From Bacillus pseudomycoides DSM 12442 (GTDB lineage: Bacteria; Bacillota; Bacilli; Bacillales; Bacillaceae_G): a stretch of 19,557 bases of DNA. The notes under the pieces are model-generated. The model was not told the origin of the DNA. It made no database searches and was given only the letters and a program-made list of their open reading frames with translations. Positions 13,549 to 19,557 of the stretch are shown one piece after another. Made by a program: the position numbers and the translations under genes. Location: contig NZ_CM000745.1 in assembly GCF_000161455.1 (NCBI RefSeq), positions 5,252,555 through 5,272,111 of the forward strand, in the 5' to 3' direction. Every line of letters starts with the position of its first letter. The first letter of the stretch is position 1.

Positions 13549-14739
13549 ATGTATGAAAACAATCGAAAAAGAAAATGGAACGGGTCTTCCAAAGCGATCC
13601 CGCTTTCTCTTTTAGATGTAAAAAATGAACTAAAGAAAAAAAGCAAAAGTAGTACCGCTTCCTTTAAAAAGGCTGCATTAACAATAGAAGAGAAAATGCT
13701 TATTTATAACATTACAGAACAAACAAAACAACTGAACAAAAATAACGTGACGAGAACACGTGCTTATTATCAGTTTTACCTTCAGCATCCTGAAATACAC
13801 TGGGCTCTACTTGGACATATGGTATCACGTAATGGCGGTTGGAATATGACAGATTTAAAAGGGGATTTATATACAAGATTGTTATCAGAAAAAGACCAAC
13901 TTACCTACTACTCTTTTTTAGAACGGGGAAACTGGTTAATCTTCCAAGATGTGTATCCACAATTTTTACTATATGAACAAAGCCTTAAAAGATCTAAAAC
14001 TCTCTTTTACCTCCTACCCCATCTCAATGTCTCAACGTTTATGGAAACGATGTGGAACCATTTTTGGAAAACGGGCAATCACTATACATTAGCTATAGCA
14101 ACGATTATTAATGAACAAAGCTATTTAGAAAAAAGAGTCATTCAAAATGATCACTTTAAAAAGACCGTACTAAATAGTATTGGATTTAAACTCTTTGACT
14201 TCTTCCGTTTTAATCATATCCTTTTTCCATACTATGAAGATGAGACCAAACAAAAAACATTGTTATTTGGTGATACAATGAAACACTTTACCTCCTTACA
14301 TGAACGAATTCTACTAGGCAAACGATTATACTCTTTATTGTTTCGCAACGAACATACGTTATCCAAAGTAATAAATTGGGCTCACGATCATTCGCATACT
14401 GCTTCACGGAAAGACTACTGGCCTCATTTGTTTTCTGATGTAAATGAGTCATTTTCTCGTGAATTTTATAAACGTAGAATAAAAAAATGTCACCTCAGAA
14501 AAGATGCAAATCGTTTATACAGCCCTCAATTAATATACGCATGGAAAGATTTGAAACATGAAGAGGCAGAAAAAGGAGACTGGTTTGAAGACTGGCGTAT
14601 CGTAGACTATTTCATTGATAAAGGAGAAAATACAAATGGGAAGATTGAGGATGACTATTGTAAAACGATGGAAAAAATTGAACTTGCAATTCTTACGAAA
14701 AAAAATATCCTTCTCAGAGAAGAAGAAACAGAAGAGTAA
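13549..14739 (+). CDS. DUF2515 family protein (YppC-like)
   Basis: This 396-residue soluble protein of unknown function resembles B. subtilis YppC (DUF2515), to which it is somewhat longer at the N terminus. The first 45 residues are basic and low-complexity (RKRKWNGSS, ELKKKSKSS). The conserved core includes NNVTRTRAYYQFYLQHPEIH, then HWALLGHMVSRNGGWNMTDL, then FLERGNWLIFQDVYPQFLLY, with many aromatic residues but no membrane segment or catalytic motif that I can identify. AGGAGG lies seven bases before the ATG at 13549, which decides the start, although the same frame stays open back to 13369. The last 104 bases overlap the next gene, suggesting a two-gene operon. Confidence 0.85.
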   Translation: MYENNRKRKWNGSSKAIPLSLLDVKNELKKKSKSSTASFKKAALTIEEKMLIYNITEQTKQLNKNNVTRTRAYYQFYLQHPEIHWALLGHMVSRNGGWNMTDLKGDLYTRLLSEKDQLTYYSFLERGNWLIFQDVYPQFLLYEQSLKRSKTLFYLLPHLNVSTFMETMWNHFWKTGNHYTLAIATIINEQSYLEKRVIQNDHFKKTVLNSIGFKLFDFFRFNHILFPYYEDETKQKTLLFGDTMKHFTSLHERILLGKRLYSLLFRNEHTLSKVINWAHDHSHTASRKDYWPHLFSDVNESFSREFYKRRIKKCHLRKDANRLYSPQLIYAWKDLKHEEAEKGDWFEDWRIVDYFIDKGENTNGKIEDDYCKTMEKIELAILTKKNILLREEETEE

Positions 14740-15115
14740 TCACCTAGCATTTATAGTCGCCATCATTTTCTCCTGTTTCATTGGAACATATTTAGACTAT
14801 CTATTTGTTAGTAAACAAATGTATGCCTTTCCAGTCAGACCATTTCCAAATATGTTTTCGGTCAATATCGCTTTTACATTATTTATATTGCCAACCTTTA
14901 CTGCTTTCTTTTTACATATTGCCAAAGCTTTATCTACATTCTCAAGAATTCTATTTATTATGCTAATCGGCATTTGTGCAAGTATATCCGAACAATTTGC
15001 TGAAAGCTTAGGATTGTTTACTCACAATGAAAACTGGCATCATTATTATTCTTTCTTTGGATATATGATTTTCATGTTTTTTATGTGGAAGATTTATCGG
15101 TGGCTACAATACTAA
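14636..15115 (+). CDS. Four-helix membrane protein of unknown function
   Basis: The 159-residue protein has a strongly basic N terminus (1-36, many Arg and Lys) and four hydrophobic segments at about 37-57, 74-96, 104-122 and 138-155. The end, with SEQFAESLGLF and NWHHYYSFFGYM, resembles the C-terminal part of CBO0543-type membrane proteins of Firmicutes, a loose similarity only. The start at 14636 is preceded by AAAGGAG nine bases upstream. This places the first 35 codons inside the preceding DUF2515 gene in another frame. Later starts would lack a ribosome binding site, so I keep it. Function is unknown; the overlap suggests expression coupled to the upstream gene. Confidence 0.7.
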   Translation: MGRLRMTIVKRWKKLNLQFLRKKISFSEKKKQKSNHLAFIVAIIFSCFIGTYLDYLFVSKQMYAFPVRPFPNMFSVNIAFTLFILPTFTAFFLHIAKALSTFSRILFIMLIGICASISEQFAESLGLFTHNENWHHYYSFFGYMIFMFFMWKIYRWLQY

Positions 15116-15159
15116 GTAGTAGTTGTAGATTAATAAAAACAAAGTTACTATATAAAGAA

Positions 15160-15193
15160 AAAGCAAATTAGAAACCAACTTCTAATTTGCTTT
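15160..15193. terminator. Bidirectional intrinsic terminator
   Basis: Perfect 14-base arms AAAGCAAATTAGAA (15160-15173) and TTCTAATTTGCTTT (15180-15193) with a six-base loop. It ends the membrane-protein gene and overlaps the first two stop-codon bases of the convergent HAD gene. Confidence 0.9.
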
Positions 15194-15974
15194 AAAGGTT
15201 TCTCATTAAGTCCCATATATTCCTAGATTCTATGTCTGATAACTTAATAATTTTTTCTATAATACATTGCTCATTACTCTGTAGGCTCATAGATGCAACG
15301 GAGCGCAACATTTTATGATCACCAATACAAACTCCCTCTTTCGCATGCAAAAACATTGGTACATCATTTGCGTCGTTACCGAAAGCGATGAATGATCCTT
15401 CTTCTACTCCTAACTTTTGTAATCCTTTCCATTTATCAATCCCTAATGGACTTATATCAATTATGTCCTCTTGATGATGTGCATACATTTGCACAGGTAG
15501 TTCATTTAACACTTCCACTAATTTTTCTTCATTCCCATCAGGGAACAACACAACTTTCACCATTTCATCGATGCAATCAATCGATACATTAGTAGCTAAT
15601 TTATCAGGATCTATGTTGCGATAAATTGGATGATTTTCACTTCCAGTATAAGCATAATCCCATTGACTATCGATCAAATAAGCAAGGTGATGCTCCTCTA
15701 TTAATGAACGAATAGACTTCATTGTTGATTTATCAAATGGTGTAACCTCAATGACTTTTCCTTCTTTTACAACAAATGCCCCATTTCCACCAATCATTGA
15801 ATAGTGATGCATATGCCTTGGTATTACAGGTAATAAATCTCTTATTGGTCTAGCAGATGCAAATATGATTTCATGTCCTCTAGCATGACAAGTATCTAAT
15901 GCTTGAATTATACCTTCCGTTAATGGATTTCCTTTAAAACAAATTGTACCATCAATATCAAAAATAAATTTCAT
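15192..15974 (-). CDS. Cof-type HAD-superfamily phosphatase
   Basis: The 260-residue protein is a class IIB (Cof/YidA-type) haloacid-dehalogenase phosphatase. Motif I is FDIDGT with nucleophile D6 and acid D8; motif II is S40 (FASARP); motif III is K181 (GIDKWKGL); motif IV is GNDAND with D201 and D204. The region between motifs II and III is the C2 cap that sets substrate choice; substrates of such enzymes are mostly sugar phosphates or cofactor phosphates, and cannot be predicted here. I start at ATG 15974, eight bases after AAAGGAG. A longer open frame to 16055 would run into the divergent gene's leader. It is transcribed divergently from the Crp-type regulator and might be its target. Confidence 0.92.
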   Translation of the reverse strand: MKFIFDIDGTICFKGNPLTEGIIQALDTCHARGHEIIFASARPIRDLLPVIPRHMHHYSMIGGNGAFVVKEGKVIEVTPFDKSTMKSIRSLIEEHHLAYLIDSQWDYAYTGSENHPIYRNIDPDKLATNVSIDCIDEMVKVVLFPDGNEEKLVEVLNELPVQMYAHHQEDIIDISPLGIDKWKGLQKLGVEEGSFIAFGNDANDVPMFLHAKEGVCIGDHKMLRSVASMSLQSNEQCIIEKIIKLSDIESRNIWDLMRNL

Positions 15975-16013
15975 ATACATCACTCCTTTCTTTTTAATGT
16001 AAAAAATTTCTTT

Positions 16014-16035
16014 TATAATGAACAGGACAGATGTC
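16014..16035 (+). promoter_or_regulatory. Promoter -10 and palindromic operator of the Crp-type regulator
   Basis: A perfect TATAAT (16014-16019) is followed at once by the inverted repeat GGACA-GA-TGTCC (16024-16035), which would cover the transcription start. A repressor bound here would block initiation, and the 79-bp divergent gap means it could also affect the HAD gene. No good -35 is visible. Confidence 0.5.
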
Positions 16036-16053
16036 CGAAAAAGGAGGAAAATC

Positions 16054-16743
16054 ATGAAAAAAATTGAAGACGACTTGCTACTATCAACTTACTTAGCAAA
16101 TGAACATATACAGAAACTTTTTACACATCTTCATCACCCATTTCAAATTCGACGATATGATGTAAAAGAGATTGTGTTACACGAAGGAGAAGCTATTGAC
16201 GGTCTATACATTCAAATATCTGGACGTACAAAAATTACGACGAGTGTAATTACAGGAAAAGCATTATTACTTCGATTTTGTTCTGCCGTTTCCATTATGG
16301 GTGATATTGAACTCATTCAAAATGTAAATATACAATCGCATGTAAGCGCTGAAGAAAAAACCGATTTTATTTTTATCAATAAACACTATGTTAATAATGT
16401 ACTTTTACATGACATTGCTTTTTCACAAGAACTTTTACACCATGTGACTTACAAACTACAAACATGTACGACTGCCTCACGTATTAATTTGTTAGCTTCA
16501 GTGGAAACACGATTTGCAAGTTACTTATGCACAATACGAAATACCTCTAAACTATTCGGGAGAGAAATCCGTACAACAGATCATCACGAGATCGCTTCAC
16601 TTATCGGTACTACAACTCGACATCTAAATCGCATTATCGAAAAATTAAGTATAACGAATGTCATTCGCAAAGAAAACAAACAAATTATCGTAAAAGATTG
16701 GGAATCTATTGAACGTATTTCTAATGGTTTAAGATACGAATAA
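16054..16743 (+). CDS. Crp/Fnr-family transcriptional regulator (YeiL-like)
   Basis: The 229-residue protein has an N-terminal cyclic-nucleotide-binding-like beta-roll (about 25-115: IVLHEGEAIDGLYIQISGRT, MGDIELI), a long dimerisation helix (about 120-160) and a C-terminal winged helix-turn-helix (about 175-215: DHHEIASLIGTTTRHLNRII). The MGDIEL segment and overall pattern resemble YeiL regulators. The FNR iron-sulfur cysteine cluster is not seen at the N terminus, and the cAMP-contact residues of Crp are not evident, so the signal is unknown. AAAGGAGGAAAATC precedes the ATG at 16054; an in-frame ATG at 16018 overlaps the -10 and is not used. It is followed by a terminator and appears monocistronic. 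Confidence 0.88.
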   Translation: MKKIEDDLLLSTYLANEHIQKLFTHLHHPFQIRRYDVKEIVLHEGEAIDGLYIQISGRTKITTSVITGKALLLRFCSAVSIMGDIELIQNVNIQSHVSAEEKTDFIFINKHYVNNVLLHDIAFSQELLHHVTYKLQTCTTASRINLLASVETRFASYLCTIRNTSKLFGREIRTTDHHEIASLIGTTTRHLNRIIEKLSITNVIRKENKQIIVKDWESIERISNGLRYE

Positions 16744-16775
16744 TTTCGTTATACTAAATATTGTTGCATTCCAAA

Positions 16776-16803
16776 AAGGAGCAACTCATTCCAATTGCTC
16801 CTT
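16776..16803. terminator. Intrinsic terminator between convergent genes
   Basis: Nine-base arms AAGGAGCAA (16776-16784) and TTGCTCCTT (16795-16803) with a ten-base loop. The U-run is better on the minus strand (CTCCTTTTTGG), ending the YfmQ-family gene; on the plus strand it is followed only by CTCTCTAT. Confidence 0.75.
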
Positions 16804-16856
16804 CTCTCTATGATTTGTCTTTGTAATGGGTTTTAGACCGTCCCTTTAAAAATCTG

Positions 16857-17279
16857 TTAAACTACCTCTCCCATTACTAACATAGAATGGTTTTGAAGGC
16901 TTTTGGAACGCAGACTATACGCGACTACTTTCCTCTTGTACTGTTTGACTACATCAACATGATCGTTGTAACTATAAACCCAAAACCTAACATCGTTTTT
17001 TCCTCTCTTCGTATCAATGATCAATGGAGTCTCACTGCCCTCTGGTGGAAAATAATATTTCTCTAAAAATATTGCTTCGTTAAAGTAATCAATAATTTGA
17101 AGTTTATCTTCATCTGCTAATCGGTTTCCATCAATTGTTACAGTAACAGCCTCACCATTAAGTTGTGGATGCAATTCAAATCTACTGACAAAAGACTCCA
17201 CAACAGAGGTTGGAAGACTGGACACTACTATTTTAAGACCACCGAAAAGAACTAACATAACTATAAACCAGGTCGTCAT
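16857..17279 (-). CDS. yfmQ: YfmQ family protein
   Basis: The 140-residue protein begins with one membrane anchor or uncleaved signal (TWFIVMLVLFGGLKIVVSSLP) and continues with a small domain. The conserved stretch IIDYFNEAIFLEKYYFP, the segment TPLIIDTKRGK, and DHVDVVKQYKRKVVAYSLRS identify it with B. subtilis YfmQ, a protein of unknown function of similar length. There are no catalytic motifs. GGAGATGATAAAAT precedes the ATG. It lies 50 bases after the MocR-type regulator on the same strand with no terminator between them, so co-transcription is possible. Confidence 0.82.
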   Translation of the reverse strand: MTTWFIVMLVLFGGLKIVVSSLPTSVVESFVSRFELHPQLNGEAVTVTIDGNRLADEDKLQIIDYFNEAIFLEKYYFPPEGSETPLIIDTKRGKNDVRFWVYSYNDHVDVVKQYKRKVVAYSLRSKSLQNHSMLVMGEVV

Positions 17280-17329
17280 ATTTTATCATCTCCACTACAT
17301 TCTAAATTCTTATTATTACATGATTCCTA

Positions 17330-18766
17330 TTATCGTCGAATACTATTTAGAGTCTCTACAAATCTTTTAATCCCTACATGAATAAGATCTGTGTTCGCTC
17401 TTCCAAAAGTAAAACGTACATATTCTTTTTTCGAACCTAATACACTCCCTGGAACAAAAGCTACACCATTTTGTATCGCTCTTCCTAATAAATGATATTC
17501 ATCAATTGAACCCTGCACTTGACACCACAAATGGATACCGCCTTCTGGAACATGAAACTCAACCTGATTCCCTAAAAGTTCCCCAAGACTTGTGATTAAT
17601 TGATCCTTTCTCTGTTTCAGTTGTTTACGAAGCATAGAAATATGCGCATGAAAATTTTCTGATTCTAAGAATTGATTCGCTATCCATTGAGGAAAGACAC
17701 TATGTCCAAAATCTACTTGCTGCTTTGCATCTGCTAAACGCTCAATGACCTGAGGTGGACCAATCACCCACCCAATTCGCAATCCAGATGCTACGATTTT
17801 CGATAATGAACTAATATATAGAACATTTCCATTCGTATCCATAGACTTTAAGGTTGGATTTACTTCTCCATTGAAAGAAGTTAAGCTATAAGGATCATCT
17901 TCCACAATTGGTATACCAAATTCAGATGACAATCCCAAAATCTTTTTGCGACGAGACAATGAAAGGACCGTTCCGGTTGGATTTTGATAATCCGGATTTA
18001 GAAATACCATGCGAATTCGGTGCTTTCTGTGTAAATCTATCAAATCATCCGGATTCATGCCATGTTGATCCACAGGTAAATGGTATATTTTTAACCCGGC
18101 AGATTTAAACATCGGAAGCGAAAAACAATACGATGGATTCTCAATAGCAATGGCATCTCCTGGCTTAAGCAAGCACTGCACAATAAGATTAAGTGCCTGC
18201 TGCGCCCCTGATGTAATTAAAATAGAGCGTGGATCAACATCGATATTTTTATATTTATCTACATGTGAAGAAATCGTTTCCCTTAACTTTTCATTTCCTT
18301 GTGGATGATCATATCCTAGATTCTCCATAAATATTTGTTCTGAGAGAATCCTGCGAAACTGGTCAGCAGGAAACAAATCCCGTGACAACTCACCACTTGC
18401 TAAATTAATCAAATCATCCTTCTGAGTTTCTGTTCGAATTTGTTGAACTAGCGGTAGATTCGGGAGGAATGAACCATCTTCTACATATCTCCCCCAATTT
18501 GGCGTACGTTTACGCGATATCCCCCATATATCTGTGTTTACACGCGTTCCACTTCCTTTTATTCTCTCTACTACCCCAAGTGATTTCAGTTCCTCATATG
18601 CCGCTACTACCGTACTGCGGTTCACTTGCAACTCTTTTGCTAAAGTACGTTCCGAAGGTAACATACTATCTGAAGAAAATTCTCCTGAAGAAATCCCCTG
18701 TTCTATATAGTCAGCAATTTGTTTGTAGACTGACGTTTTATCTGCACGATTGGGTCTCCATTCCAT
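17330..18766 (-). CDS. MocR-type regulator: GntR helix-turn-helix fused to a class I aminotransferase domain
   Basis: The 478-residue protein has a GntR winged helix-turn-helix (about 10-75: SVYKQIADYIEQGI, LPSERTLAKELQVNRSTVV, GSGTRV) and a fold-type I aminotransferase domain (about 115-475). The pyridoxal-phosphate lysine is K323 (SSLSKIVASGLRIGW); D290/D291 and Y293 (VEDDPY), N262 (YQNPTG) and the terminal substrate-carboxylate arginine region (YVRFTFGR) are present. Such MocR proteins (PdxR, GabR) sense pyridoxal phosphate or amino compounds rather than act as enzymes. The usual target is a divergent neighbour; here the upstream 341-bp gap leads to a small membrane gene on the same strand, so the target is unclear. 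GGGAGGG lies six bases before the ATG. Confidence 0.93.
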   Translation of the reverse strand: MEWRPNRADKTSVYKQIADYIEQGISSGEFSSDSMLPSERTLAKELQVNRSTVVAAYEELKSLGVVERIKGSGTRVNTDIWGISRKRTPNWGRYVEDGSFLPNLPLVQQIRTETQKDDLINLASGELSRDLFPADQFRRILSEQIFMENLGYDHPQGNEKLRETISSHVDKYKNIDVDPRSILITSGAQQALNLIVQCLLKPGDAIAIENPSYCFSLPMFKSAGLKIYHLPVDQHGMNPDDLIDLHRKHRIRMVFLNPDYQNPTGTVLSLSRRKKILGLSSEFGIPIVEDDPYSLTSFNGEVNPTLKSMDTNGNVLYISSLSKIVASGLRIGWVIGPPQVIERLADAKQQVDFGHSVFPQWIANQFLESENFHAHISMLRKQLKQRKDQLITSLGELLGNQVEFHVPEGGIHLWCQVQGSIDEYHLLGRAIQNGVAFVPGSVLGSKKEYVRFTFGRANTDLIHVGIKRFVETLNSIRR

Positions 18767-19107
18767 CTAATTCCCTCCCTCTTATCAGCAGACTTTTTAT
18801 TGATTAAAATAAAATTAAGGTGTTAATCTCTGTTTGTTATATACTAAGTATTTCGCTGTTTGAATTTAGCATAGTTTGCCCTATTCATTCCCAACTATGA
18901 AGATATTCACTCATTCTACAATGTGAATAGTAGTAACTAAATAGATATACGAATTGAATTCCCACTCCTATTGTACATTCACATATTTGAGGAATGGAGC
19001 TTCTTTACATTAAAAGGTGATGTCTCTATATCCTTATAAAAAAGAATAGTGTTAAAAAATAAACATTCCATTTCATTTAGGCCACCTACTTATCTAAAGT
19101 ACAAAGA
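18767..19107. other. Intergenic region upstream of the MocR-type gene
   Basis: A 341-bp gap with no convincing gene. It should hold the promoter of the MocR-type gene and perhaps its binding sites. An inverted repeat TATTCAC (18904-18910) and GTGAATA (18923-18929), with 12 bases between, lies 138-163 bases before the start codon; TACATTCACATA recurs at about 18974-18985. ATAGTT (18871-18876) and AACTAT (18893-18898) form another pair. Confidence 0.5.
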
Positions 19108-19302
19108 CTACAAGACAGCAACCGCATACCACGTAACTCCTATAAGAAGACTTAATAAAAGGACGATATAAATAACAGACAAGTTCGTCACATTCTGCTT
19201 CGTAGACTGACCGTAATTTTCCTCCATGTTTCTTGCAACTAACATCGTTCCCAAAAGTGATACAATTACAATAATAATAACTAATGAAATTGCAAATTTC
19301 AT
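19108..19302 (-). CDS. Small two-helix membrane protein, unknown function
   Basis: The 64-residue protein has two hydrophobic helices (about 3-23 and 42-62) joined by a polar loop containing RNMEENYGQSTKQN. GAGAGGAG lies seven bases before the ATG, good support for translation. I do not recognise a family and no operon partner is evident; the MocR-type gene downstream is separated by 341 bases. The topology resembles many small bacillary membrane proteins. Confidence 0.7.
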   Translation of the reverse strand: MKFAISLVIIIVIVSLLGTMLVARNMEENYGQSTKQNVTNLSVIYIVLLLSLLIGVTWYAVAVL

Positions 19303-19557
19303 TGGCTTTCTCCTCTCTAAAACCAGTCTATTTGAACAGAAAATCTAATCGTTCGACTTAAAAACTTTATACTTTTTGGATGAGAGCATAATCAAGATAC
19401 TTAAAGCATACTACCCTTCTCTTTTATAATAAGGGATATTTATTTCAAAAGGACCATCCACTTTCACAACTTTTTACTCATCCACTTTACGAGTGAAAAA
19501 TAGTGTTTCTAAGTTATTGCTACCACTAAAAAAATAAAAAGAACAATACAAAAAAAG
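19303..19557. other. Right-edge non-coding stretch
   Basis: An A/T-rich region with the putative leader of the small membrane gene. On the minus strand, 15 codons of a hydrophobic frame (FFCIVLFIFLVVAIT, then stop) enter from the right edge and could be the C terminus of a gene beyond the window; this is too short to call. Confidence 0.4.

Noticed and set aside
19482..19557. Minus-strand hydrophobic frame entering from the right edge (possible gene C terminus)
   Set aside because: Only about 15 codons are visible and the A/T-rich sequence gives hydrophobic translations in several frames.

Overview
The window looks like chromosomal DNA of a low-G+C Firmicute, most likely the Bacillus cereus group (B. 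cereus, B. anthracis, B. thuringiensis). Codon use is A/T-rich, ribosome binding sites are strong (AGGAGG type), TTG and GTG starts occur, and almost every protein resembles a Bacillus protein: HU, CsoR, FeuA-like lipoprotein, AdaA/AdaB, PepT, YczE, YppC-like DUF2515, YfmQ. There is no rRNA, tRNA, CRISPR array, insertion sequence, phage or plasmid module. This is mostly ordinary core chromosome with several local oddities.

Layout. (1) 1-636: the 5' end of a minus-strand gene of unknown function containing an exact in-frame 60-bp tandem repeat, then a long regulatory region with a nested palindrome over a promoter-like sequence. (2) 637-2461: a formate/nitrite-family channel, the HU gene, a bidirectional terminator, a small membrane ORF and a CsoR-type copper repressor. 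(3) 2669-7529: a five-gene minus-strand ferric-siderophore operon (FeuA-like lipoprotein, two FecCD permeases, ATPase, trilactone esterase) behind a near-perfect Fur box. (4) 7598-7793: a 49-codon remnant of exonuclease III (exoA) with a large in-frame internal deletion. (5) 7927-10208: an alkylation-repair operon adaA-ogt-alkA, in which the glycosylase carries an extra Ada-like four-cysteine domain at its N terminus. (6) 10370-13303: pepT, a roughly 500-bp AT-rich gap, a YczE-type membrane protein and a small VOC-family (glyoxalase-like) protein. (7) 13549-15115: a DUF2515 protein overlapped for 104 bp by a membrane-protein gene. (8) 15192-16743: a Cof-type HAD phosphatase divergent from a Crp/Fnr-family regulator, with a palindrome just after the regulator's -10. 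(9) 16857-19557: a YfmQ-family protein, a MocR-type regulator (GntR plus aminotransferase), and a 64-residue membrane protein.

How the genes work together. The iron operon is a complete import-and-release path: lipoprotein captures the ferric siderophore (the basic residues that bind ferric bacillibactin in B. subtilis FeuA are conserved), permeases and ATPase import it, and the esterase opens the siderophore to free iron. The ada operon is a self-contained adaptive response: sensor/activator and phosphotriester repair, O6-alkylguanine transferase, and base-excision glycosylase. The rest are single genes, mostly separated by symmetrical terminators that serve convergent neighbours.

I did not find a clearly new multi-gene system. 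The observations most worth a second look are the collapsed but still framed exoA remnant, the Ada-like zinc site on AlkA, the repeat-bearing gene at the left edge, the terminator lying inside the start of the ORF after csoR, and three candidate operators.
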